From NCBI GenBank assembly GCA_013400155.1, contig VXBM01000891.1, positions 96,387 through 160,386 of the forward strand: a DNA stretch of 64,000 bases. The letters run 5' to 3'. This DNA is from Helopsaltes ochotensis. Lineage: Eukaryota; Chordata; Aves; Passeriformes; Locustellidae. Shown here piece after piece: positions 38,556 through 50,854 of the stretch. The first letter of the stretch is position 1. The number at the start of each line of letters is the position of its first letter. The notes beneath the pieces are model-generated. The model was not told the origin of the DNA and searched no databases. It saw only the letters and a program-made list of their open reading frames with translations. A program made the translations under genes and the position numbers.

Positions 38556-39554
38556 GGGGCCTTGCAAACACGTCTGTCCTGCCTGCTGCAGTCTGTCCTG
38601 TAGCCCCTTGCACGTGTGTGTGCACAGAGTCTGGGAAAATCAGTTCTATTATTATTATTATTAATACTCTGTAGTGCTGTGGTCAGGGTGGCTGATGGGA
38701 TACAGAGCCTCTCACCATGGGCTGTGGGCTGGGAGCTGTCACCCCCTCGTGGGGCCTTGCAAATACATCTGTCCTGCGTGCCTCTTGGCACGTGTGTGTG
38801 TGTGCACAAAGTCTGGGAAAATCAGTTCTATTACTATAATTATTATTATGAACTCTCCGTAGTGCTGTGGTCAGGGTGGCTGGCAGGATATGGAGCCTCC
38901 CACCACAGGCTGTGGGCAGCGGGTGCTGGGAGCTGTCACCCCCTCATGGGGCCTTGCAAATACATCTGTCCTGCGTGGCCCCTTGCAGATGTGTGTGCAC
39001 AAAGTGTGGGAAAATCAGTTCTGTTATTATTATTATTACTATTATTAACACTCTGTATTGCTGTGGTCAGGGTGGCCAGTGGGATACAGAGCCTCCCACC
39101 ACAGGCTGTGGGCTGGGAGCTGTCACCCCCTCATGGGGCCTTGCAAACACGTCTGTCCTGCATGCTGCAGTCTGTCCTGCGTGGCCCCTTGCACGTGTGT
39201 GTGTGTTTGCGCACAAAGTCTGGGAAAATCAGTTCTATTATTATTATCATTATTATTATTACTGTTAACACTCTGTATTGCTGTGGTCAGGGTGGCCAGT
39301 GGGATACAGAGTCTCCCACCACAGGCTGTGGGCTGGGAGTTGTCACCCCCTCGTGGGGCCTTGCAAATACATCTGTCCTGCGTGGCCCCTTGGCACGTGT
39401 GTGTGTGTGCACAAAGTCTGGGAAAATCAATTCTATTATTATAATTATTATTTTTATTATTAACACTCTGTAGTGCTGTGGTCAGGGTAGGTGGCGGGAT
39501 ACGGAGCCTCCCACCACAGGCTGTGGGCAGCGGGTGCTGGGAGCTGTCACCCTC
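38556..39554 (+). repeat. Five-copy tandem satellite, unit about 187-220 bp
   Basis: Units start at ggggccttgcaaa at 38556, 38751, 38948, 39135 and 39355 (lengths 195, 197, 187, 220 and about 200). Each unit holds a GT run, the motif gtgggaaaatca or ctgggaaaatca, an ATT microsatellite, tgctgtggtcaggg and ggctgtggg. Copies 1 and 4 share an extra ctgcagtctgtcctg segment; copies 2 and 5 share gcagcgggtgctggg. This suggests a three-unit higher-order period (about 580-605 bp). A frame of 285 codons runs through the array but has poly-Leu/Tyr content from the ATT runs and is not a gene. Confidence 0.93.
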
Positions 39555-41093
39555 AGAGCCTGCTGTCACACCGGGGTGGCTCCAGGCCGTGGCTGGTGAC
39601 GAATTGCTGAGGGTGGCCCTGTGGGACCTCCTGCTGCTGCTGGAGCTGTACCCCGATTTCAGCTACAAAGCTGAAATCACAGGCACCCCGTTTCAGGTGG
39701 CTCTGGGGTCAGTGTGTCCCTGCCTGTCCAGGCAGGCCCAGGGCTCAGCCCAGCCTCGTGTGCAGGTGGAAAATTTGCAAGGTTGCCAGACCAGCAACAC
39801 CTTGTGTTAGAAGCTTTCCTGGGCCGGGTACATCATGATCCTTGGCTATTTTGGGCACATCCAGAGCATGTTGGAATATCACTTCCTGGCAGCAGAGCTG
39901 GCAATGGATGAATCAATCCACAGTCGTGGGGCTGGTAGGGAGTCCCAACCAGCCCCTTCCCCACTGCAGCATCCCTTTTTTGTGGCAGGGAGAACACTGA
40001 AGGCTCATGAGGTGCTGGAGCTGCTGTGCTGAGAAAATTCAAGTTTTCACATCTTTTCCCCTACTCCCTGGTAAAACTGTTGTTCTGGGAATATGGCTGT
40101 GTGGCTCCATTATCATCTAAAGGTTCCTGCTGCTGTAGCTATTGAACAGCTCTAAAAATAATTACGTGTGATAACGTATAAAAATCTATTGCTTTTCAGT
40201 TGCAAAGTGGCCTGTCAGGTGGTGGCTGCTGCTGTGTTAACTCCTTGTTTGCTACAAAATGCTACTTGGATCTTGTGTGCTGGGGTTTGGTTTCAAATGG
40301 GGGCCAAAACCACCTTTGGGGTTCTGGTGCTGCTGCCACTTGGATTTGCTGGGATTCCCCCCAGGCCCTGGTGTTTGGAGTAGGAATAAGATTATATAGC
40401 TCTCATTTCAAGCAACAGGAAGAACAGAGGGGAGAAATACCCCAAAAAGGCCAGTAAATCAGTGGTTATTGGAGGGTTCCTGTTGGCTGTGTAGGCTGGA
40501 TGAGTCCAGCAGCCAGAATCCCTCCTGGACACTTGGGCTGGGCTGCACAGGTAGGTCTGCCTTGGGGCTCCCCCCTTGGTGGCCCTCACTTTTTAGATGC
40601 AAAAAAGGTTAAATTCACCCAAATTCATTAATTCATTTAAATCCAAGCGTGTTCCCGGAGCCTGTTTGTGTGCTCATCTCCAGCTGAGTGAGTTTGGCTT
40701 TGGTGTTGTCATTTGCCTGCCTCTGTCGTGGCTGTGGAGTTGGGTCAGGACTTGCTCTGTGAAAGCCTTCTGGAAGGCTGGGTTTTTTTCCCAGGGAAAT
40801 TAAATTCCGCATTTACCTTGAGACTTTACCCTGCTTTGTTAGATTGGTAACAAGCCAGTGTACACCTTGTCCAGGAGAAAATCAGAGTGAAAAATTGGAC
40901 TTCTGGTCTGTAATTTACCCCAAGAACTAAAAAGGGATTTATTTTTTCTTTTGCTAAAATAAATGGTTTAGCTGCATTGACTTTGCAATGAGTGTGAGAC
41001 TGTATTAATGGAGAATTAATTTATTTCTCATTTGATTTCCTGAGGTTTCATCGTGTTTAAACTTTTTCTTTCTTTTTCTTTTCACCTCTCCAG

Positions 41094-41204
41094 CACACTA
41101 GGGTTTGGATTCCTGACCCCGATGAAGTTTGGAGATCGGCAGAAATTGTCAAGGATTACAAAGAGGGAGATAAAAGCCTCCAGCTGAAACTTGAAGATGA
41201 AACT
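41094..41204 (+). CDS. MYO5B: MYO5B exon 2 (N-terminal SH3-like start)
   Basis: 111 nt = 37 codons, residues 10-46, phase 0 at both ends; acceptor cacctctccag, donor gtaagc. It starts HTRVWIPDPDEVWRSAEI and ends LQLKLEDET. The segment RVWIPDPDEVWRSAE is nearly identical to vertebrate myosin Vb (myosin Va has PDPEEVWKSAE). It forms the first strands of the SH3-like subdomain that packs against the motor. Confidence 0.97.
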
Positions 41205-44200
41205 GTAAGCTTTTGAGTGTCGTTATTCTTTTTAGTAATTTAAAGCTTCAAATTAATGTGTGAAGAAGTCTGAGCCATCTCACATTTTCTGTGAAGTGGT
41301 TTAAAATGTGTTTTATTGCCTTAACACTTCCAGCTTTTCCCTGCCTGCTCCCTCCCTAGACACTTCTTTACAGTAGGTAGCAAGAAAAGCCCTTGACCTC
41401 CATCATCTCTTTTCATCTCCTGGCAAACTTGTAATAGTCTGTGGTATCAGGATGTGGTTTTTTTTAATAGCAGCAGCATGTCAGAAATGCCAGTTTGTGC
41501 TTTTTGCTGCCGAACAAACTGTGGAGAGCGCGGCTGGTGGCATCTACTCAACCCCGGGTACTGATGGAAAACCCACACACGGCTCAGGGGTGACTGCTGT
41601 GCAACAGCTTTCTCCACGCCTTAGTTTTTCTCTGTTGAGTATAATCTTACGTAAACCCCTTTTTTCTCTGCTTTATTTTTAAATAAGAAAAGCTTTTTAA
41701 AAGAGAAAACCACAAAACTCATTTAAATGTAGATGTTTTCTAGCAAGCGCTGGTTCCAAATGCACAAACAGCCCGGGCTGTAGCGTGTGTACAGCCAGCA
41801 ATTAATCATCCCCAGAGCAGGACAGAGGCTGGGGAGGAGCAGCTGCTCTCTGTTCCACACAAAAACCTCGTGGAGTGGGCTGTTGGGAGACAGCAGGGAA
41901 TTTCAGATGAAGTTAACCATGGCATTTGCATCAGCTGCAAATTCAGTTTATGGGAAGGGAGCAGCCGTGCTCTGTACCCACCATGAGCTGCCTGGTGTAG
42001 CAGGAAGAACAAATACATATTTCATGGAGAGTTTCACCTGAACCATCTCTCTTCATTCGGCAGGTGGGGTTTCCTGACCTGTCAGGAGTGTGATCTGCTC
42101 CGTTGCCTAGAAGAGTTAGTAAAGACCACCCACTACAAATCCAAACGTTCCAAGCAGGGCGAGTAATTCCCATCCCCTGCGAGCCAGACATTTCCACACT
42201 GTGGGGAGCATTTTCACCATATTGCCTTCATGGGAAGGTGGAGAATAGGAATGAGCTGTGGTTGATTAGGCAGTTCATCAAAGCAGTTTTTCTTTCAGAG
42301 CAGCTCAGGCATGGGCTGTTGGCAGTGTATGAGTGTGCCAGGTTTGCAGAGAACGTTGTTGATGTTGGGATCTGCACCCAGTGCTTGCTGCTGGTGCTTC
42401 TTCCTGGCTTGGCCTCAGCTGCTGCTGTTGTCTTGCCCAGTTTGCTCTTCCAGCGTGGGGCAGCATTCTGTGGAGGATAAAGGATGGAGGATGCTTGATG
42501 CCTCTTTACCTTCCACAGGGATAAATCTTGATGAGGAGATCCACAGATGCCACCCTGCAATCCCTTGGAAGCGCCAGGCATAGAATCATTATTTTATCAT
42601 GGACTGGTTTGGGTTGGAAGGACCTTAAAATTCATCCCATCCCACCCCTGCCATGGGCAGGGACACCTTCCACTCTCCCAGGTTGTTCCAAGCCCTGTCC
42701 AGCCTGGCCCTGGACACTGCCAGGGATCCAGGGGCAGCCCCAGCTGCTCGGGGCACCCTGGGCCAGGGTCTCACTACCATTGCAGCAAAGAATTTACTCC
42801 TGATATCTTACCTAGGCCTATTGTCCTTTATCTTAAGGTAATTCCCCCTTGTCCTGTCCCTTCAGCCTTGTCCCCAGCCCCTCTGCAGCTCTCCTGGAGC
42901 CCCTTCAGGCCCTGGCAGGGCTGGCAGCTCTCCCTGGAGCCTTCTCTTGTGCGGCTGAGCAGCCCCAGGTGTGCCAGGCTGGCTCCAGAGCAGAGGGGCT
43001 CCAGCCCTGGCAGCAGCTCCGTGCCCTCCTCTGCCCTGGCTGCAGCAGCTCCTGGTCCTTGTGCTGCTGGAGGCAGGGCTGGAGGCTCCTTTCTTCCACC
43101 TGTGCTCAGTACCAAAGCACACCTGCTCCTATTGCTGAGCAGTACAACCCCCATCCTCCCTTCCTGACTGAGATCTCCTGCAGTTTTAGTGCTTGGGCAA
43201 GAATTATTATTTTCCTCTTTAGTCTGGATATTTCCCTGGAAACTAAAAGGGCTGAGGGGTCCTGCAAGGTCTAATCTTTTTGTACAGCCGAGTTCAGGAT
43301 CAGCAACATTAAAGTACGAGGAGATGAAAGGATTACCAGGTGTTGTAGGTAGTTTAATGAGCATGTCATAGTCATGGTGAAACATGGAACATCTCATTTT
43401 GGGGTTGTGCAACAGACCCAAGGTCTCTGGGAGTGCCCTGTTTGATGCTTTCCTGTATGAAGTCCTGCCTTGATCTGTGTTTTGGTGGAAAGCTCTAGCA
43501 AAGGGAACAGCACTTGTGTGCATCAGGTTGGAGATACCCAGCACACGTATCTTCAGGGGACTCAAAGCTGCAGAAAGCCTTTTGTTCCTGACAGCCAACA
43601 TGCATTACCCAGCTGTTCAGTGCTTCCTTTTGTCCTTGTGCTTTAAGTGAATCTTCGTGGCTTTTGTGGTTTCTGGCTCTGCTCTGTATGCAGGAGTACT
43701 CCCTCCGAATGAGGAGCTGACTTTTAAATATCACAAGGCATCCCTGGTGTGTTTGCCATTAAGATGTGAAACTGAGTGCAAACTCTTGAAAATTGGCATT
43801 GACAACGTAGAATTGGAGGATAAAACCTGCCTGAGGTTGTCAGACATGCTGAAGGAGCCTGTCCTCGTGCACTTGGGTCAGCTTTCCTTGTGCAATGTTT
43901 GCAGTGATCCAGTGTAGTGACAGTGCTTTTGCTTGGAAACTGGGATTCCTCCTTTCTGATGGGAGCTGAGCATCAGCCCTCCTTTCTGAAGCACCCTGTG
44001 GGAAGCAGCATCACTGGCAATTTTTTCCCTCCTCTATAAAGAAAAAAATACAGTTTTTCCTTAGTTGGTGGCTCTGTTGGTCATTTGGGGACGAGTCAAA
44101 AATAGCATAAGGCTGCCCATGTGCCAGCTTCAGCAGCGTAACCTGGCTCCTCAGACACTTCAGCAGCAGGGACTCTGTGCTTCTCCAAGTCCTCTCTGCC

Positions 44201-44729
44201 TCAAGGGGTGCCAGGTTTCAGGTAAAAAAGTAACTTGAATTAAAAATGAGCTGAGAAATGGCTCTGATGGCAAGAACATGGTCTAGTTTGGAATGAGGCT
44301 GCTTTTCCAAGATCAGGAGGATGCTTAGATCAGATGAAGCTGTGGGTTTCTGTAAGGTGCCTCACACTGCTCAGAGGTGGCTAAAGGCTGTTTGTCCCAA
44401 GGCTGGCCTAAGATGACTCAGGTATGGTCAAGTTGGTGCTTGTGGACCATCAGTGTCCAGCAGGACCACGTGGTGGAGAGCTCAAAGCCATTATCAGAGG
44501 TTAAAAAAAAAAAAAAAAAAGTACCATTACCAGGTAACTCATTACCATTACCTGGCACTCTGTCATCCAAATCTCTATAGCATTTATCATCAAGGAGCTT
44601 TTAATTTAACATAGAGCAGGGGGTGTAAGTATTTTACACTCGCAGGAGTTACGCCTGGAAAAGTGACAAGCCATTAAAGGAGCTGTTGTGTTTTTTGTGT
44701 GTTGCTGCCTTCCTGGTGTGTCTCTCCAG
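41205..44729 (+). other. MYO5B: MYO5B intron 2
   Basis: 3525 bp, gtaagc to tctctccag. Holds a CR1 copy (42580-43090) and an A18 run (44503-44520). No other recognisable feature. Confidence 0.8.
42580..43090 (-). repeat. CR1 LINE copy, about 510 bp
   Basis: Begins catagaatcattattttatc (3' octamer region), then gggttggaaggacctt, ccatgggcagggacacc, ccagggatccaggggcagcc, ttcccccttgtcctgtccct and the ctctgccctggctgcagcag area. One of the longer CR1 copies here. The open frames across it are shadows. Confidence 0.9.
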
Positions 44730-44901
44730 CTCTACGAATATCCCCTCGACCTCCAAGGGAATGAGCTGCCCTTCCTCCGCAACCCAGACATCCTGGTGGG
44801 GCAGAACGACCTGACAGCCCTGAGCTACCTGCACGAGCCTGCCGTCCTGCACAACCTCAAAGTCAGGTTCCTCGAGTCCAACCACATCTACACCTACTGT
44901 G
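44730..44901 (+). CDS. MYO5B: MYO5B exon 3 (SH3-like end, start of motor)
   Basis: 172 nt: residues 47-103 plus the first base of Gly104; acceptor tctctccag, donor gtgagt. It contains LPFLRNPDILVGQNDLTALS and LHEPAVLHNLKVRFLESN, the highly conserved entry into the class V motor, and ends HIYTYC-G. The front part, LYEYPLDLQGNE, is the variable linker, where human MYO5B has a related EYPIDVQ sequence. Confidence 0.97.
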
Positions 44902-45466
44902 GTGAGTGTCCAGGCCACACGTTCAGCTCCTGAAAGGTCCTGGGGCCGCAGGGAAACCCCTTGAGACCATAAAGCAGAGGCCGCAGCATGAGGAAAGTCT
45001 GGGAGTGGTGGGTTTAGGGTGGGTGGGATGTGTGTGTCCACAGTATGTAAAAGCAGAGGTGGTTTTTGAGGGCTGGTGAACTTGCTGAGCTCTTGGTCCG
45101 CCTGCTCTTGGTGGGAGCATCTCGTCAGAAGAGTTTGAGGCCAGCCTTGCATGTAGGACTTAAAAAAAAGGTGAACAGCAGCATGCCGGAGAGAGTGATC
45201 CTGCTGAGGGATGTCCACAGCAGGTTTTCCTCTAGAAAAAAATGAAAAAAAACCTTCCAGAGCTGCTGTTTCCTTCCTTTTCTTAATGACTTTGGGAATC
45301 ATCTCACTCCTGAATTCAGATCGGGAGGAGGGTAGGTGTTAACTTGGGTCTGTGATTTTTGGGGAGGGTGCCTTGCCAAAGCTGTTCGTGTCAGCAGTTA
45401 CCTGTGGATGGACAGCAACAAGTTGCAACTTGAAAAATTAAGAAGAGAGGAAAGAAGGCAAGTGAT

Positions 45467-45735
45467 AGAATCCCAGATGTGTTTGGGTTGGAAGGGGTTT
45501 TAAGGATCATCTTGTTCCACCCTCTGCCATGGGCAGGGACGCATGCCACCATCCCAGGCTGCTCCAAGCCCTGTCCAGCCTGGCCTTGGACACTGCCAGG
45601 GATCCAGGGGCAGCCCCAGCTGCTCTGGGCACCCTGTGCCAGGGCCTGCCCACCCTCCCAGCCAGCAATTCCTGCCCAATATCCCACCTATCCCTGCCCT
45701 CTTTCAATAGGAAGGCATTCCCCCTTGTCCTGTTA
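45467..45735 (-). repeat. CR1 LINE 3' fragment
   Basis: Reverse-complement CR1: tagaatcccagatgtgtttg, ggttggaaggggttttaagg, ccatgggcagggacgc, ccagggatccaggggcagcc and ttcccccttgtcctgtt. Confidence 0.88.
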
Positions 45736-46088
45736 AAGCTCGTGTGTACAGCTGTGACTGTGTTGCAGGCTGGGGTTGTGAAGGAAATGCTTGGCAGGAG
45801 GAGATGACTTTTTAAAACAGTGCCCTGGAAATAACATAGCCTGTCTGACTCTCAGTAATGTTAACTTTCAGTATTTAATGATGTGCAGTGTTGGATTACT
45901 GGCATAGCTTGCAGCCTTTTGCAGCTGCACGTGTGCCTTCAGTCACCTGCTCCCACCCAAAACCAGTGAGGTTTCATGAGGGCAGCTTCTCGTGAAGTTT
46001 CATGACCATCCCAAGTGCAACATTAATGGAGATGCAGGTGTGTGGGCTGTGTAGGTTTAGTTGCAAAGTTCTGCCTGGCTGCAGCATA

Positions 46089-46507
46089 CAGAATCATAGA
46101 ATCACTGGGTTGGAAGAGACCTCCAAGATCATCAAGTCCAGCCCAGCCCTGACACCTCCACTAAACCATGGCACTGAGTGCCACATCCAGTCTTTTTCTG
46201 AACACATCCAGGATTGGTGACTCCACCACCTCCTCAGGCAGACCATTCCAGTACTTTATCACTCTTTCTGTAAAAAACCTTTTTCCTAATATCCAACCTG
46301 TATGTCCCTTGGCACAGCTTGAGGCTGTATCCTCTCATTCTGTCAGCTGCTGCCTGGAGAAAGAGACCAACCCCAGCTGAGCACAGCCACCTTTCATGGA
46401 GTTGTAGAGAGTGATAAGGTCACCTCTGAGTCCCCTTTTCTCCAGGCTAAACAACCCCAGCTCTCTCAGCCGCTCCTCACAAGGCTTGTGTTCCAGCCCC
46501 CTCACCT
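46089..46507 (-). repeat. CR1 LINE 3' fragment (different subfamily)
   Basis: Starts cagaatcatagaatcactgg, two copies of the octamer end. It then shows gttggaagagacctccaag, agtgccacatccagtc, aggcagaccattccag and cctctgagtccccttttctc. The internal sequence differs from the copies at 42.6 and 45.5 kb, so it is another CR1 subfamily. Confidence 0.92.
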
Positions 46508-47543
46508 TGTGCTTTGGTTATAAAGTGTTGAGAAGGGCAGGAAGGTGCTTGTCTGAAGGGAGGAGAGCCCTTCAGCATGGTTTGCACCATGGCTTTGGTG
46601 AGTGAGGGAAAGCTGGCGGGTGACCCGAGCACAACCGGGAAGCAAACAGGCAGGAGCAGGGCTCGAGGAGGTGGAGCAGCTGGGCCAGTGTCCTGCAGGG
46701 GCAGGTGCTGTGACAGTCACTGCTCTTTCCCTTTTGTGACGGGCTCAGTCACACTCCTGGTGTGTGCTACAAGCTGAGGGTTCCTGTGCTCCTGTAACTG
46801 GAGCGAGCCTGAGCCCTGAAGCGGCTGGGCTGGGAGCACCGCGCTGGCCCCACACCCAGGTGCTCCTGGAGCTCCTTGTGGGGACAGCTGAGCCCTGAAA
46901 CCCCTCAGAGGTGGAGCTTTGTCAGCACCTGGGTGCAGAGCAGCTCCCTGGAGCCCACAGGGAGCACCACGTGTGGCTTGGGCTCTCATTAGCTCCCAGC
47001 TCATTGCCTCCTCCGGTGTGCCCAGAGCTGGAGAGGAGGCAGACATTAAAGCCTCAGAGCAGGCTCTGGCATTCCTTTCTTGTGATCTATGTATTTCAGT
47101 TTGATTTGGGTATGTTCTTCGTTAGGCATTTTTACTTGCAACTCAAGCCAGGGGAAAACCCGGGATGTTTGTTTGGGTCTAGCAGAGCTTTGGTTGCACA
47201 GGAATTGCTTTTCTGTAGTGCTGGCTCAGGCTGTGTTGATCTCTCCTCATCCCTCCTGCAAAGTCTGTCTTCACACAATGGAGATAATTGTATTTTTTTG
47301 CTCTTCTCACCACTTTTGTGCATCTCCTTTGTAGCTGTACGGGGCATTACTGCCTTGCTGTTGAAAGAGATGCTGAGATAAGAATTCCGAGCCCTTCCCC
47401 ATTCACCACTCACCTTTCCTTGTTAACTCTCAGTGACTGTATTTTAAAAACCTTATTGAAGCAACGAACACAGGCCCTGAGAACCCTGAAATGCCAACTG
47501 CCTGCTTGGTTAGTAAGGTACCTGCCTGTTTGTCTACCCTCAG

Positions 47544-47688
47544 GTATCGTGCTGGTGGCCATCAACCCCTACGAGCAGCTGCCAATCTACGAGCAGGATG
47601 TCATCTACGCCTACAGCGGCCAGAACATGGGGGACATGGACCCCCACATCTTCGCCGTGGCCGAGGAAGCCTACAAGCAGATGGCCAG
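47544..47688 (+). CDS. MYO5B: MYO5B exon 4 (motor domain)
   Basis: 145 nt: completes Gly104, encodes residues 105-151 and leaves AG of split Arg152; acceptor taccctcag, donor gtcagt. It contains IVLVAINPYEQLPIY, the conserved NPYE-type strand near the nucleotide pocket (purine-binding loop), then GQNMGDMDPHIFAVAEEAYK. Very close to vertebrate myosin Vb. Confidence 0.97.
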
Positions 47689-49997
47689 GTCAGTGGGGGC
47701 CCAGCCACCGGGGTTTGCTTGGGAAGTGGGCAAAGATGACACTAAATGCTCCCCATGCTCAATGAAAGCAAAGCCGTGGAAGAGAGCGCGTGCTGGAGGT
47801 CAGGTGTTTCTAATTAATTTTGCCTAATGACTTCAGCACCCAGGCTGGGCTGCTGGGGATCCCTGTGGTCCTCAGGAGCTCAGGTGTTTGGAGGGGGATC
47901 CCTCTCTTGTTGCCTCTTGGAGGAGTCTCCTGGAAGAAATTCAAACCGCTCTGCAAATGTCATGTTTAATAGCTTAGAGGAAACCACGTTTCAGAAAATT
48001 TGGTGAGATAATCAAACTAAATCCAGAAGCTAATGTTAGTTGTTGTTTTATGGAGACATTGGGATTTTGGGTTAGGTGATGACTGGCAGATACTTGGAGA
48101 TATTTATGGATCCCTCAAAGCAGCGTCTTCACCAGATGGATATGGTGAGAGTTTTACTTTATTTATTTCTGTGCTTGTTGTGTTGCTGGGGACAAATGTA
48201 GGATTTCTTAACAAGTAAGTCGTGATCCAAAAGAGAATCATAGAGGAAACTGGAAAGTGTTGTACCAGGGATCATTTTGTTATAGTTGTCAGGACTCACA
48301 CAATGTGTTTGTGTTTGCTTGTGGATTAGCCAAGATTTTTGTACAGCCCTGGCTTTTAATAGCAAGAGTAAGCAGTGAACCATTTTCCAAAAGTTACAAC
48401 CTTCTTTTTGCTGTGTCTGGGTTTTAGTAGTGAGTTAGGATACATTTCTAATAGAAATGAATCAGAGTTCGATCCAGAAATGCATCTGGAGGAGCACTGC
48501 CATGGCCAGGGATCAGATGGATTGTACCCAAACTGAGCCCAGGCTGCAGTTCACTCCTGCAAGTGCTTGTGCTTTGGGCAAAACCGCTTTGAGAGGAGTT
48601 CAGGAACTTGGGGAAAGCTGCCTGTAGGAAGAGGAAGGATTTCCTTGTGTGATTCCAGACTGAGCAGCAAGCTGCCTGGTCCTTTTTATGGGATACCAGG
48701 GTTTTGCTGACCAGCGTGGACAGGACCCGTGGGTTTTCCAGGGAAAGTGTCTAAAATATAAGGCAGCAACTCGCTTTTCTGCTGAAGTTTGTGCTAGGGA
48801 AGACACACTGATGTGTTCTCCCACATCCCTGAGTAATTTTGCAGGCAGTGGGCTAACAGATCTAGCCAACAATGCTTGTCTCTGCTTTCCTCCTTATCAG
48901 AATAAAGCTACTTTTGACAGCAGCTCGTAACGTGTTGCTGCTGTCTCTGGGTGGTTCACACTGCTCTGTTTTCAAGGGAACAGGAAAATAACCACCTTCA
49001 GAGCTCTTAAGCAAGGTGCTCACTGCTCAGTGCTCCTCTGGTGCTCTCTGTTTTGGGCTGTTATTATGGTAATTGCAGGCTTGGGTACAAAAGAGGGTTT
49101 CAGACAGGGCTGAGAGGAGGTTGGGACATGGATTAAAGGAATCTACCTGGTTATTTGAAATGTGCCTTAAAATGTAGCACGCCGAGTTTAAAGTCTGAGT
49201 GCTCCTGGGTGGGTGTTGTGTTCTCTGCAGTTTGGTCGGAGCTTTTCCCTCCACAGTGCTCCAAGGTGGAGCTGCTGGACTTGGGTGTGTGGATGGCATA
49301 GCTCCTGGGTGATGGAAAAAGGGCATTGAAAAGGACTTCTTTTTGCCCTTTTTTCAGCTGAAATGCTGACTCCGTGGGATGCCTTGTGTCTGCCGCTCGG
49401 CTTTAGTTCTTTGGGGTGTTGTGGGATATGCCTTGCTAAACCTAAACAGGTGCAAAAATATCACTTGTTTTTTTACAATTGCTTTTATACAATTGGATCA
49501 TGTCTGGTGCATCCTTATAGATCAGGAATGAAACTCAACCCTGCCGTCTCAGAAGGTCAAACTTGCGAGGTGATTGAGAGCAGGAAAACATCCCGGCCAG
49601 TCTTGTGGGTTTTTTGAATATTTTATCTCCATTAGTGGCCAGAGCACACAGGGAGAGCACAGTGGAGGGGATTGAATGGGCTTGAGTGGATGGCAAGGGA
49701 AAAGGGCACAAAACTCAAGACTCTCCGTTAAATGAGAAGAATTTGAGGTAATTAGATTTTTATTTCTCTGAGCTTCAAGAATGCCATGGGTATGCAGAGA
49801 CAGGGTGTCAGGGCAAAGTGTAAGGCAGCTGGTGTGTACAAGTGTTGGTGTGCACAAGTGTGGTCTGCTCCTGTGCTTTCTCACTGCCTCAAGCTCAGTG
49901 CCCAGGAGATGGGACTGGAGGCACCTTCACAGGTGACTGTGTGGCATCCTGTGTTTGCTTTTGTCCTGTCATCAGAAATGCCAATTTAAAAGGAAAA

Positions 49998-50039
49998 AAA
50001 AAAAAGCAAAAAAAAGGCAAAAAAAAAGAAAAAAAAAAA
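49998..50039 (+). repeat. A-rich tract
   Basis: Runs of A broken by single G or GC. Low complexity. Confidence 0.7.
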
Positions 50040-50854
50040 GCTGTGGGTGGGCTGTACAAGGGGAATGATGCAGAGGCTGTATAACAACATCTACTCCCTT
50101 TTTTGAGTCAAAATTGTTCAAATTGAACACCTACAGTGTGCATTAAAACACCCCTTTAAGCATGAGCTTTTCACAAAGAGGATGCTTTTGCAGCACTTGC
50201 ATGCAAAAACAGCTTAAAACAAAACAAAACAAAAAAAGGGGAAGTGATTAAAATTCATGTGTGACATCCTCTAATTTTTACAGTGACCAGCTCTTTAGAA
50301 ACTGCCCAGATACCCGGTGTGGGACTAAACACACTCAGTCCACTGAAACAGTCTTGTTTTAACCGAAATGAACAGCATGGAGTTGATTTGCTCCAGGTGC
50401 TGCTGCTGGAGGCAGTGGAGTCCAGCGTTGGGAAGCTGGAAGGATGGATCATTTAGTGATTGTTAGTGGCCGTGGGGTGGAAGCAATGAGTGCCCTGGGA
50501 CATGGATTGCCTGCAGGGCAGTGCAGGCACCTCCTCTGGTCAGGGTCGTGTCCTGGAGAGGTGCAGTGGGGCTGGGGGGGCTGCAGAAGGTGTTTGCCCT
50601 CCTGGGAGCAGTGTGAAAGCTGTGCCACGGTCGCACGGAGAGCCAGCGCCGCCGCTGATGCCCTGGACGATTCCTGCTTTTCTCGCAGAGGAACAAAAGA
50701 TCCCTTGTGTGCCCACATCCTGGCTCTGATTTCCGTGTGTGTCATCGCTCTGGGCAGGAGCCTGGTGTCTGGCAGAAATTCCCTCTTGGAAACCTGCATT
50801 TCTGCTGCAGTCAGCCTGACCTGAGCACCATGTGTGACCGGCACTGCCGAGGCC

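Larger units (their letters stand above)
14226..41093 (+). other. MYO5B: MYO5B intron 1 (26.9 kb)
   Basis: gtgagc to ctctccag. Contains the downstream half of the CpG island, an 11-bp tandem repeat, a poly-T tract with a gap (14965-15072), CR1 fragments at about 21.2, 29.5 and 31.7 kb, a 64-nt T tract, an 874-bp N gap and the satellite at 38556-39554, all listed separately. I see no convincing exon or RNA gene in the remaining unique sequence. Enhancers are expected in a long first intron but cannot be recognised by eye. Confidence 0.75.
44902..47543 (+). other. MYO5B: MYO5B intron 3
   Basis: 2642 bp, gtgagt to taccctcag, with two antisense CR1 fragments (45467-45735 and 46089-46507). Nothing else noted. 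Confidence 0.8.

Noticed and set aside
38616..39473. 285-codon plus-strand ORF
   Set aside because: It runs through the tandem satellite; Leu/Tyr runs come from ATT microsatellites, and more than one frame is open across the array. No protein family resemblance.
38556..39554. Regular array considered as CRISPR-like
   Set aside because: The units are contiguous with no repeat/spacer alternation, and the genome is vertebrate.
42547..43167. 206-codon ORF sharing peptide blocks with ORFs at 45529-45807, 21.1 kb and 31.4-31.9 kb
   Set aside because: The shared peptides are translations of the CR1 3' region in chance frames, not a gene family.
48465..48480. gagttcgatcc, resembling a tRNA T-loop
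   Set aside because: No acceptor, D or anticodon stem can be drawn in the 70 bp upstream.
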